From: Rhodocyclus tenuis
GTDB lineage: Bacteria; Pseudomonadota; Gammaproteobacteria; Burkholderiales; Rhodocyclaceae
Direction: 5' to 3'
Length of the DNA: 64,000 bases
Assembly: GCF_014197755.1 (NCBI RefSeq)
Contig: NZ_JACIGE010000004.1
Location: 1-64,000, forward strand
Every line of letters begins with the position of its first letter. Within the stretch, counting starts at the first letter, position 1. Position numbers and translations under genes: made by a program. Shown here in pieces: positions 31,487 to 39,167 of the stretch. The notes under the pieces were generated by a model, which saw only the letters and a program-made list of their open reading frames with translations, did not search any database and was not told where the DNA came from.

Positions 31487-32884
31487 ATGAACAACCCCGT
31501 TGCCAACGTAGTTTTCGATCCCGACATGCTCCGCCGCTTCGACGTGAACGGCCCGCGCTACACGTCCTACCCGACGGCTGACCGCTTTGTCGAGGCTTTC
31601 GACCCCGAGGCCTACAAGGCCTGGCTCGGCAAGCGCAACATCGGCGGTGTCAAGAAACAGCTCTCATTATACTTTCACATCCCCTTCTGCAACACGATCT
31701 GCTACTACTGCGGCTGCAGCAAGATCATCACCAAGGATCACAGCCGTTCGGCCAAGTATCTCCAGTACCTCGACAAGGAGATGGCGTTGACCAAGCAGTA
31801 CCTTGAAGACGGCGACAACGAAGTGGCGCAGCTGCACTGGGGCGGCGGTTCGCCGACCTTCCTCAACGACGAGGAAATCGCGCAGCTGATGGGCAGCATC
31901 AAGAAGCATTTCAAGCTGATCGACGACGGCGAGTACTCGATCGAGATCGACCCGCGCAAGGTCTCGCGCGAAACCGTCGAATTGCTCGGCAAGCTCGGCT
32001 TCAACCGCATGAGCATCGGCGTCCAGGACTTCGACGAGGACGTGCAGAAGGCGGTCAACCGCATCCAGAGCGAGGAAGAAACGCTCAACGTGATGCAGGC
32101 GGCGCGTGACAACGGCTTCAAGTCGATCAGCGTCGACCTGATCTACGGCCTGCCCAAGCAGAACGTGATCAGCTTCAACCGCACGCTCGACCGTGTCCTC
32201 GCCATGAGCCCGGATCGTTTCTCGATCTACAACTACGCGCACCTGCCCAGCCTGTTCAAGCCGCAGCGCCGCATCCTGCAGGAAGACCTGCCGAACGCCG
32301 ACCAGCGCATGCAGATCCTGGCGCTGGCGATCCGTCGCCTGACCGAAGCCGGCTATGTCTTCATCGGCATGGACCACTTTGCCAAACCCGACGACGAGCT
32401 CGCCGTCGCGCAGCGTCAGGGCCGTCTGCACCGTAACTTCCAGGGCTATTCGACGCACGCCGATTGCGACCTGCTCGCCTTCGGTGCCACTTCGATCGGC
32501 AAGGTCGGTCCGACCTACAGCCAGAACGTCAAGACGATCGAGGAGTATTACGACCGTCTCGACAACAACATGCTGCCGGTGCTGCGCGGCATCGAGCTGA
32601 ACGCCGACGACATCCTGCGCCGTTCGATCATCCAGTCGCTGATGTGCCACTTCGAGCTGTCGCTCGAATCGATCGAAATCGCCCACCTGATCGACTTCAA
32701 GAAGTACTTCGCGCAGGAACTCGAAGACCTGCGCGAGCACGAAAAGGCCGGTCTGGTACGCATCGACGACAAGTGGATCACCGTGCTGCCGGCTGGCCGC
32801 ATGCTGGTGCGCGCGATCTCGATGGTGTTCGACCGCTACCTGCGCGCCGACCGCCAGCGCACGCGCTACTCGAAGGTGATCTGA
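31487..32884 (+). CDS. hemN: Oxygen-independent coproporphyrinogen III oxidase
   Basis: A 465-residue radical-SAM enzyme performing the anaerobic oxidative decarboxylation of coproporphyrinogen III to protoporphyrinogen IX in haem synthesis. The iron-sulfur motif is C68-x3-C72-x2-C75-x-C77 in FHIPFCNTICYYCGCSK, the HemN-specific form. WGGGSPTFL, SIEIDPRKV and RMSIGVQDFD follow, and YIGMDHF-like sequence (VFIGMDHFAKPDDEL) is present. Length equals genuine HemN rather than the shorter HemW. The FNR box upstream fits induction without oxygen. The TauE/SafE-type gene follows after 22 bases. Confidence 0.95.
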   Translation: MNNPVANVVFDPDMLRRFDVNGPRYTSYPTADRFVEAFDPEAYKAWLGKRNIGGVKKQLSLYFHIPFCNTICYYCGCSKIITKDHSRSAKYLQYLDKEMALTKQYLEDGDNEVAQLHWGGGSPTFLNDEEIAQLMGSIKKHFKLIDDGEYSIEIDPRKVSRETVELLGKLGFNRMSIGVQDFDEDVQKAVNRIQSEEETLNVMQAARDNGFKSISVDLIYGLPKQNVISFNRTLDRVLAMSPDRFSIYNYAHLPSLFKPQRRILQEDLPNADQRMQILALAIRRLTEAGYVFIGMDHFAKPDDELAVAQRQGRLHRNFQGYSTHADCDLLAFGATSIGKVGPTYSQNVKTIEEYYDRLDNNMLPVLRGIELNADDILRRSIIQSLMCHFELSLESIEIAHLIDFKKYFAQELEDLREHEKAGLVRIDDKWITVLPAGRMLVRAISMVFDRYLRADRQRTRYSKVI

Positions 32885-32906
32885 CGACGGATCAGCGTCC
32901 GCCGTA

Positions 32907-33671
32907 ATGGCCGATCACGGCCTGCTGGCGCTGTTTCTCGTCGGCCTGCTCGGCGGCGGGCACTGCGTCGGCATGTGCGGTGGCATCGTCAGCGCGCTGG
33001 CGCTCGGTGCCACCGGCAAGGATTCCACCAGCGGCGGTGATGCCGGACAGAAGCTTCCTCCGCACAGCCAGCCGATCGGCTTTGCCCCGGCAGCGGCAGG
33101 AACGTTCTCGGTCTTGCCGCTGCACCTCGCTTACAACGCCGGTCGCATCAGCAGTTACGTGCTGGCCGGCGCAATTGCCGGCGCGCTCGGCGGCGCCAGT
33201 CTGGTGCTGGCCGGGCAGTTGCCGCTGCGCCTTGTCCTCGCGGCGCTAGCCAGCCTGATGCTGATCGCGCTCGGCGCGCATCTGGCCGGCATCAGCAGCG
33301 TCCTCACCCGCGTCGAACAACTCGGTCAATCATTGTGGCGGCGGATCAGCCCGCTGACGCGACGTTTCCTGCCGGTGCGCAGCGTCGCGCAGGCTTTCCC
33401 GCTGGGCCTGTTGTGGGGCTGGTTGCCTTGCGGGCTGGTTTATAGTGCACTGGTAACTTCGCTCGGCAGCGGTTCGGCCGTAAACGGCGCGCTGTCGATG
33501 CTCGCTTTTGGTCTGGGGACGCTGCCCAACCTGCTGCTCGCCGGACTGCTGGCGGCGCGTCTGCGCCACTGGCTGAGCCAGCGGAGCGTCCGCGTGGCGG
33601 CCGGTCTCGTCGTCGCCGGCTTCGGCATTTCCGGGCTGCTTGGCGTCTGGCGGCTGTGGCCGGCCCTTTAG
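32907..33671 (+). CDS. TauE/SafE (DsbD/UreH-like) family membrane protein
   Basis: A 254-residue protein with about six helices and the duplicated glycine-rich motif of this family: GLLGGGHCVGMCGGIVSAL near the N terminus and GLLWGWLPCGLVYSALVTS in the middle. The cysteines in these motifs resemble those of CcdA/DsbD and of metal transporters. Members of this subfamily commonly sit with CcoG/CcoI-type genes and are proposed to move copper or reductant for cbb3 oxidase assembly. A Cu+ ATPase gene lies 430 bases downstream, fitting that idea. The inserted cytoplasmic stretch (about residues 33-65) is polar and poorly conserved-looking. Confidence 0.83.
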   Translation: MADHGLLALFLVGLLGGGHCVGMCGGIVSALALGATGKDSTSGGDAGQKLPPHSQPIGFAPAAAGTFSVLPLHLAYNAGRISSYVLAGAIAGALGGASLVLAGQLPLRLVLAALASLMLIALGAHLAGISSVLTRVEQLGQSLWRRISPLTRRFLPVRSVAQAFPLGLLWGWLPCGLVYSALVTSLGSGSAVNGALSMLAFGLGTLPNLLLAGLLAARLRHWLSQRSVRVAAGLVVAGFGISGLLGVWRLWPAL

Positions 33672-33680
33672 GAGAAAGCC

Positions 33681-34106
33681 ATGAAGGTCTTGCTTCCCGT
33701 TGATGGTTCAGCGCATTCGCTGCACGCGGTCGAACAATTCATCACGTTGGCAAACGAACTCGCCGCTGCACCGGAAGTGCATCTGCTGCACGTGCATCCG
33801 CCGGTGCCGGTCGGCGGCGTGCAGAAACATCTCGATCACGGCGCGCTTGACGCCTACTACCGCAGCGAGGGCGAAGCGGAACTCGCTCCTGCGGCGGCGC
33901 GGCTCGACGCCGCGGGGCTTGCCTTCCAGCGCCACCTGCATGTCGGCGAGCCGGCGCTGGTGATCGGCCATCTGGCGCAGGAACTCGGCTGCACGCTGGT
34001 CGTCATGGGTTCGCATGGCCGCGGTCGTGTGGCGACGGCGCTGCTCGGCTCGGTGGCCGCCGAGACCTTGCGCCACTGCGCCTGTCCGGTCCTGCTGACG
34101 CGATGA
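33681..34106 (+). CDS. Universal stress protein (UspA family)
   Basis: A 141-residue UspA-fold protein. It has [19 protein letters not shown] at the start and [20 protein letters not shown] carrying the G-x2-G-x9-GS-like ATP motif, then CPVLLTR at the end. It starts behind AGGAG and its stop overlaps the ATG of the copper ATPase gene (ATGA), so the two are translationally coupled. Linkage of a Usp protein to copper ATPase genes is common in anaerobe-inducible clusters. It differs clearly from the UspA protein encoded at 23.4 kb. Confidence 0.92.
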   Translation: MKVLLPVDGSAHSLHAVEQFITLANELAAAPEVHLLHVHPPVPVGGVQKHLDHGALDAYYRSEGEAELAPAAARLDAAGLAFQRHLHVGEPALVIGHLAQELGCTLVVMGSHGRGRVATALLGSVAAETLRHCACPVLLTR

Positions 34107-36676
34107 GCGCGCCGGCCGGCCGCAGGCGCCGGCTCGATCTGCCGGTGAGCGGCATGAGTTGCGCCGCCTGCTCGGCGCGGCTGGAGAAAGTGCTCAACCG
34201 CCTGCCGGGCGTGCAGGCATCGGTCGATCTCGCTAGCGAGCGAGCGCGAGTTGATCTGCTTGTGCAGGAGGAGGGCGCGGCGCCGTCGAGTGACAGCGTG
34301 GCGACGCCGCAGCAGGTGCTCGATGCGGTCGCCGAGGCCGGTTTCAGCGTTCCCGAGCAGACGATCGAACTCGGCGTCGAAGGCATGAGCTGCGCCGCCT
34401 GCTCGGCGCGGCTGGAGAAGGTGCTCAACCGCCTGCCGGGCGTGCAGGCGTCGGTCGATCTCGCCGGCGAACGCGCGCGCATCCGTTACGTGCCGGGGCT
34501 GGCCGATCCGGCCAGTCTGGCGCTGGCGATCGGCGGTGCCGGTTTCGTCGGCCGCGTGCTCGACGCGCATTCCGGACGCGCGCGCGCCGAGGAAAAGGCG
34601 CGCAAGCTCGCCGTCTGGCGTGGCGAACTGCAGCGTTTCTGGATCGCCGTCGTGCTTTCCGTACCGCTGGTCGCGCCGATGCTGCTGATGCCTTTCGGCG
34701 GCAGCGCGCACGAGGAATGGCTGCCGCGCTGGCTGCAGCTGGCGTTGGCAACGCCGGTGCAGTTCTGGATCGGCTGGCGCTTCTATGCCGGCGGCTGGAA
34801 ATCGCTGCGCGGCGGCGGCGCCAACATGGACGTGCTGGTGGCGCTCGGGTCGACGATGGCCTGGGCGTTCAGCGCCGTCGTCACGCTGCTCGGGCGGCAC
34901 GATCTGCACGTCTACTTCGAAGCGTCGGCGGCGGTGATCACGCTGGTGCTGCTCGGCAAGCTGCTCGAAGCGCGCGCCAAGCTGCGCATGTCCGAGGCGA
35001 TCGAGGCGCTGCTGCGCCTGCAGCCGAAAACGGCACGCGTCGAGCGCGACGGTCGCCTGCTCGAGATCGACGCCGGCCTGCTCATTCCCGGCGACATCTT
35101 CGTCGTCCGCCCCGGCGAGAGCGTTCCCGTTGATGGCGAGGTGATCGACGGCGCCTCAAGCGTCGATGAAGCGATGCTCTCGGGCGAGAGCATGCCGCTG
35201 GCCAAACGTGCCGGCGACCGCGTTTTTGCCGCCACCGCCAACGGCGAAGGCATGCTGCGCTGCCGCGCCACCGGCGTCGGCGAACACACGCTGCTCGCCG
35301 GCATCATCCGCCGCGTTGCCGAGGCGCAGGCGTCGAAGGCACCGGTACAGGCGCTCGCCGATCGCATTTCGGCGGTGTTCGTTCCCGTCGTCTGCGTGCT
35401 GGCGCTGCTCACCTTCGTCGGCTGGCTGATGGTCGCCGGCGATCTGGCGCAGGCGCTGGTCAATGCCGTCGCCGTGCTGGTGATCGCCTGCCCCTGCGCG
35501 CTCGGGCTGGCGACGCCGACCGCGGTTGCCGTCGGCGTCGGCCAGGGCGCCCGCGCCGGCATTCTGGTGCGCGACGTCGGCGCGCTCGAACGTGCCGCCG
35601 ATCTTTCGGTACTGGTCGTCGACAAGACCGGCACGCTGACGCGCGGCGAGCCGGAACTGAGCGATATCGTGGTGCTGGGGGCTGGCGAAGCAGCCGGCGC
35701 GGCCGGAGAAAGCGGGCCGACGCCGCTTGTGGCTGGCGCCGCAGGCGAGGAAACGGATAGCGTCGCTGGCCGGGATGGAGGGGATAGTGTCCTTGGTCGC
35801 GAGACTGCGGGCGCCGCCACTTCGCTGGCGCCAGCTGCGCGCGCCATGCTCGGGCTGGCCGCTGCGCTCGAACAGGGTTCAGAGCATCCGCTGGCGCGTG
35901 CGGTGTTGCGCCGCGCCGCAGCCGAGGGCCTGCGCCTGCCGCCGGTAAGCGAGTTCCTCGCCGTTCCCGGTCGTGGTATCGAAGCGCGCATTGACGGGCG
36001 CCGGCTGCGTCTTGGTGCGCCGGACTGGTTTGCCGCGAGCGAACTGCCGCAGGCGCAGATCGACGCACTCGCCGCCGGCGGCAAGACCGTCGTCGTGCTG
36101 GCTGACGACGCGCAGCTGCTGGCTCTGTTCGCCGTTGCCGACGCGCTGCGCGAAACCTCGCGCGCCGCCGTCGCGCGGCTGCGCGCGACGGGAATCCGCG
36201 TCGTCATGCTCACCGGTGACAATGCGGCGACGGCGGCGGCGATTGCCGCAGCGGCCGGCATTGATGAATTCCGCGCCGGCGTGCTGCCCGGCGACAAGGC
36301 GGCCGCCGTCGAGGCGCTGAAAGGCGGCGGCTCGCTCTGCGTCGGCATGGTCGGCGACGGCATCAACGACGCGCCGGCACTGGCCGCTGCCGACGTCGGT
36401 TTCGCCATCGGCGCCGGTTCCGACGCGGCGATCGAGGCGGCCGACCTGACGCTGGTACGCAACGATCTTGGCGGCGTCAACGACGCGATCCTGCTGTCGC
36501 GCGCAACGCGGCGCAAGATCCGCGAAAACCTGTTCTTCGCTTTCATCTACAACGCGCTCGGTCTGCCGCTGGCGGCCTTCGGTTTCCTCAATCCGGTCGT
36601 TGCCGGTGCGGCGATGGCGATGAGCTCGCTGTCGGTGCTCAGCAATTCGCTGCTGCTGCGCCGCTGGCACCCCTGA
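34103..36676 (+). CDS. copA: Copper-exporting/translocating P1B-type ATPase with two HMA domains
   Basis: An 857-residue P1B ATPase moving Cu+ out of the cytoplasm. Two N-terminal heavy-metal domains each carry [19 protein letters not shown] (about residues 17-35 and 94-112). The membrane copper site CPC is at about 462-464 ([13 protein letters not shown]), phosphorylation motif [12 protein letters not shown] at about 507. HP motif SEHPLARAV and [16 protein letters not shown] complete the core. Between the phosphorylation site and the HP motif lies an unusual insertion of about 50 mostly Gly/Ala/Glu/Thr residues, not seen in standard CopA. Neighbours suggest a supply role for oxidases (CcoI/FixI-like) as well as detoxification. 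The two HMA domains are near-identical at DNA level. Confidence 0.94.
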   Translation: MSAPAGRRRRLDLPVSGMSCAACSARLEKVLNRLPGVQASVDLASERARVDLLVQEEGAAPSSDSVATPQQVLDAVAEAGFSVPEQTIELGVEGMSCAACSARLEKVLNRLPGVQASVDLAGERARIRYVPGLADPASLALAIGGAGFVGRVLDAHSGRARAEEKARKLAVWRGELQRFWIAVVLSVPLVAPMLLMPFGGSAHEEWLPRWLQLALATPVQFWIGWRFYAGGWKSLRGGGANMDVLVALGSTMAWAFSAVVTLLGRHDLHVYFEASAAVITLVLLGKLLEARAKLRMSEAIEALLRLQPKTARVERDGRLLEIDAGLLIPGDIFVVRPGESVPVDGEVIDGASSVDEAMLSGESMPLAKRAGDRVFAATANGEGMLRCRATGVGEHTLLAGIIRRVAEAQASKAPVQALADRISAVFVPVVCVLALLTFVGWLMVAGDLAQALVNAVAVLVIACPCALGLATPTAVAVGVGQGARAGILVRDVGALERAADLSVLVVDKTGTLTRGEPELSDIVVLGAGEAAGAAGESGPTPLVAGAAGEETDSVAGRDGGDSVLGRETAGAATSLAPAARAMLGLAAALEQGSEHPLARAVLRRAAAEGLRLPPVSEFLAVPGRGIEARIDGRRLRLGAPDWFAASELPQAQIDALAAGGKTVVVLADDAQLLALFAVADALRETSRAAVARLRATGIRVVMLTGDNAATAAAIAAAAGIDEFRAGVLPGDKAAAVEALKGGGSLCVGMVGDGINDAPALAAADVGFAIGAGSDAAIEAADLTLVRNDLGGVNDAILLSRATRRKIRENLFFAFIYNALGLPLAAFGFLNPVVAGAAMAMSSLSVLSNSLLLRRWHP
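34151..34250 (+). repeat. Direct repeat, first copy (HMA domain 1 of copA)
   Basis: About 100 bases coding for the first metal-binding motif are repeated at 34382-34481, with only about ten mismatches, most of them near the right-hand end. The offset of 231 bases is in frame. See the second copy. Confidence 0.9.
34382..34481 (+). repeat. Direct repeat, second copy (HMA domain 2 of copA)
   Basis: The second copy of the HMA-coding direct repeat. Near-identity at silent positions points to recent duplication or gene conversion rather than ancient domain doubling. Confidence 0.9.
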
Positions 36677-36795
36677 GGCGCGGCCGGGGCGGGCGGCGCT
36701 GGCAAGTGCTGCCGCGCATTGCCGGGATTCGTTGCCGGCGGGTCGGACAGGCCGGCGGGGCAACGCCAGCGCGGCACCGCCGACGGCGTTCGCGT

Positions 36796-36801
36796 TATGA
36801 T
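36796..36801 (+). promoter_or_regulatory. Candidate -10 element for the metal-chaperone gene
   Basis: TATGAT lies 61 bases upstream of the small HMA-protein gene in a GC-rich gap of 185 bases. No strong -35 hexamer is visible, so the call is weak. No CueR-like long palindrome was recognised. Confidence 0.3.
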
Positions 36802-36861
36802 TGCGCCTGCGTCGACCGGGCGTCCCCGGCGGCTGGTAACCGAACTGGAGTCTGACTGAAA

Positions 36862-37068
36862 ATGGCAACTATCACCCTGGCTGTCGAGGGAATGATCTGC
36901 GATACCTGCGTCGCCAACCTGAACGGTGTCATGCGCGCAATGGCCGGCGTCAATCATCTGCATGTGACCCTGCATCCCGGTCAGGTCGAAATCGATTACG
37001 ACCCTGACATCACCGGTCTTGATGACTTCCGCGAAGCCATCGAGATGGCTGGTTTCGAGCTCGGCTGA
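36862..37068 (+). CDS. Heavy-metal-associated domain protein (CopZ-like chaperone)
   Basis: A 68-residue single HMA domain with beta-alpha-beta-beta-alpha-beta order and the metal motif GMICDTC (C-x2-C). Such proteins carry Cu+ to a P-type ATPase. It follows copA by 185 bases on the same strand. The motif differs from the MSCAAC of the ATPase domains, and the C-terminal loop has YDPDITGLDDFREAIEMAGFEL. Copper is likely from context, but other soft metals are not excluded. Confidence 0.85.
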   Translation: MATITLAVEGMICDTCVANLNGVMRAMAGVNHLHVTLHPGQVEIDYDPDITGLDDFREAIEMAGFELG

Positions 37069-37132
37069 GGGCGGGCGGCGGCCGGTGCCTGCGCTTCTCC
37101 GGCCTTGACTGCCCACTTCAGCCGCTCAGCCC

Positions 37133-38365
37133 ATGCGCCGCAGAACGCCACCCCTCATTCCCGGAAAAGTCGAGTCGGCCTGGCTGACGACTGCGCTTTC
37201 GGCCACTGACGGCGCGTCTGCGACCGCGGCGACGGTGAGGGAACAGCGCGCCACGGCCCTCATCAGCGATGGCGACGCCCTGTCGCTGGCCGGTGATCTT
37301 GTGCAGTTGCTGCGTTTTCCGGGATCGCTGCCGGAATTGCCGCCGGATGCGCTGCCCAGACTGATGCATGAAACCGCGGCAACGGTGCTGGCCGCACCCG
37401 CCGGCGAAGGGCGGGCGGCACGGCCGGTCACCATCGGCGGTTTCGGTTCGCTGCTCCTTGCCGCTGCCTGTCTGCCGCTGCTGCCGGAGGCGCCGGCCGC
37501 TGTCGGTGGTATTGTCGCGACGCAGGCCCTGTCGGCGGTACTTGGCCTCGGCGTACGGCCGATGCTGGTGCTGGCCGGAACCGCGAGCGATCTGCCCGAA
37601 GGCATGCGCGAGCAGATTGTTGCCGGCGCGCGCGCACCGTGCGCGGCCTCGTCGCTGGCGCTGGCCAGCGGGCGTCGCCTGCAGGCGGGAAGCCCGGCCT
37701 GCGTGGTCCTGGCGGTGGGCTACGTGCCGCCGGCGCGTTTTGGCTGGCGCGGCGCCTTGCCCGGTGACTGCCTGATCGTCGCCAAGGCGCTCGGTACCGA
37801 TCTGCTGCTCGCTGCCTGGCGTGCCGGCAGATTGTCGCCGCAGGAACAGGCGCTGCTGCTGGCGACGGCGACGCAGCCGCTGACGCCGGGGCCCTTGCTC
37901 GCTTGCCTCGAGCGCGTTCACGCGCAAGCGGTCGCCGGCCAGCGCGGTTTGCTTGGCGCACTGCTCGAGCTGTGCAGCGATGCTTCTCTCAGCGTTGGCG
38001 CGTTGATCAACATCACGGCCTTGCCGGTGCTGCCCGCTGCACATCCGCTGGCCGCTGACGGGGTGGATGGCGCTGCGCGGCGTAATCTCGAGCGCGACGG
38101 TGCCCGGCTTGCGGTCGACGCGGCCTGGTCCTGCGCCGCGAAGGATGCTGCCGGCGATGGCGATGGCGCCGTGGCGGCTGCGCGCCTCTTCCTCGCCGGT
38201 GCAGCGCCGGGTGGCAACCTGCTGGTTTGCTGCGCAGCCGAGGCTGCGACCGAGGTATTGGCGGCATTGCTCGAATACGATTTCGGCAACGCCGCGGTGA
38301 TTGGTCAGATCGTCGCCGGCGAGCGCCAGGTGACGCTTGCCGGCACGCGCGCCGGGTGGTGCTGA
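37133..38365 (+). CDS. SelD/AIR-synthase-like protein, apparently lacking catalytic residues
   Basis: A 410-residue protein I recognise only partly. The middle (about residues 160-265: LPEGMREQIVAGAR, VVLAVGYVPPARF, GALPGDCLIVAKALGTDLLLAAWRAGRLSPQEQALL) closely resembles the second half of the selenophosphate synthetase (SelD) core, where the same order reads G-x-V-x-P, PGD-LVLTKPLGTG, A-x-x-G. The N-terminal catalytic Cys/Sec-GCK loop and the usual GGH are absent (ASGRRLQ stands in place of the latter). The end (residues 330-410) resembles the closing AIRS domain. It may be a paralogue with a new, perhaps non-enzymatic, role. It lies 64 bases after the chaperone gene. Confidence 0.5.
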   Translation: MRRRTPPLIPGKVESAWLTTALSATDGASATAATVREQRATALISDGDALSLAGDLVQLLRFPGSLPELPPDALPRLMHETAATVLAAPAGEGRAARPVTIGGFGSLLLAAACLPLLPEAPAAVGGIVATQALSAVLGLGVRPMLVLAGTASDLPEGMREQIVAGARAPCAASSLALASGRRLQAGSPACVVLAVGYVPPARFGWRGALPGDCLIVAKALGTDLLLAAWRAGRLSPQEQALLLATATQPLTPGPLLACLERVHAQAVAGQRGLLGALLELCSDASLSVGALINITALPVLPAAHPLAADGVDGAARRNLERDGARLAVDAAWSCAAKDAAGDGDGAVAAARLFLAGAAPGGNLLVCCAAEAATEVLAALLEYDFGNAAVIGQIVAGERQVTLAGTRAGWC

Positions 38366-38375
38366 CTAGCGCGGA

Positions 38376-38705
38376 CTACTGCGGCGGCGCCGCGCTTCTG
38401 CGGGTTTCCGGGCTGCTCACCGCCGCTGGCAGGAGGCTGCCGGGCGCGCTCGTTAGCGGCGCTGGCGAGCTCACCGGCGGAAGTGCGGTTGGCGCAGCAG
38501 ACGGCGCCGGCGGAAGCGGCAAGGCTGCTGACGGCATTTCTTCCACCGTTTCTGCCTGAACCTTTTTCGCTGGATCGGTGACGATGCTGTCGATCGTCTG
38601 AAGAATCAGGTAGGTCAGCGAGGCAAAGACGGTGAATATGATGACCAGCGTCGATTTGCCGGGATTGTTTGCATGGAACTGCTTCAGTGCGCTGCCGATG
38701 CCCAT
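38376..38705 (-). CDS. Small single-pass membrane protein of unknown function
   Basis: A 109-residue protein with a short basic N terminus (GSALKQFHANNPGKS), one clear transmembrane helix (TLVIIFTVFASLTYLILQT, about residues 19-37) and a Pro/Ala/Ser-rich C-terminal tail. It lies downstream of the P-II gene on the same strand, 122 bases beyond its stop, and convergent with the SelD-like gene. No family recognised. The composition of the tail is typical of a periplasmic or flexible linker. It could be the last member of the metal-efflux operon or independent. Confidence 0.55.
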   Translation of the reverse strand: MGIGSALKQFHANNPGKSTLVIIFTVFASLTYLILQTIDSIVTDPAKKVQAETVEEMPSAALPLPPAPSAAPTALPPVSSPAPLTSAPGSLLPAAVSSPETRRSAAPPQ

Positions 38706-38827
38706 CGTTTTTTCCGGGAGAGAGTGGTGGGCGCCTGCGTGCTGCGCCGGCGCCAGCGGTGGCGGACGCCGCCGTTGGCGCCGATTCTATCGCTGACGCC
38801 CGCGCGCGTCACCGCCGCGACTATTCC

Positions 38828-39157
38828 CTAGACTCCGCCCGTCGTCTTGTGGATGAAGCTGGCGCGTTCGATGTCGGTCATCCACACTAGTCCATCACCG
38901 ATGTGGCCCGTCTGCGAAACGCGCACGATGGCATCGACAATCGCCTCGGCGACATCGTCGGGAGCGACGATCTCGATGCGCACCTTGGGCGTGAAGTCGG
39001 TCAGTTCCTCGCGGATCGAGTTGGGCGCGTGACGCGAAGGCGCCGAGCAGCCCTCGGCCTTGCTCACGGTCATTCCAGGAAAACCGGGAATGCCGCGCAG
39101 CGATTCGCGCAGGGTGGTCAGCTTGTTCGGGCGGATGACCGCCTTGATTTCCTTCAT
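38828..39157 (-). CDS. P-II family signalling protein linked to metal efflux
   Basis: A 109-residue P-II protein (MKEIKAVIRPNKLTTLRESL at the start, GHIGDGLVWMTDIERA near the B-loop/C terminus). The T-loop carries ELTDFTPKVRIEIV and lacks the uridylylated tyrosine of GlnB/GlnK, so it is not a standard nitrogen sensor. It is the next gene after the CzcA-like pump, 10 bases away, with an AAGGAAA ribosome site. P-II proteins of this type recur at the ends of CzcABC/CusABC operons. They are thought to sense nucleotides or metal state, but their target is not established. Confidence 0.85.
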   Translation of the reverse strand: MKEIKAVIRPNKLTTLRESLRGIPGFPGMTVSKAEGCSAPSRHAPNSIREELTDFTPKVRIEIVAPDDVAEAIVDAIVRVSQTGHIGDGLVWMTDIERASFIHKTTGGV

Positions 39158-39167
39158 GGGGTTTCCT

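Noticed and set aside
34912-36546. A 544-codon Ser/Ala/Arg-rich open frame opposite copA
   Set aside because: Low-complexity antisense frame with no motif; copA is well supported.
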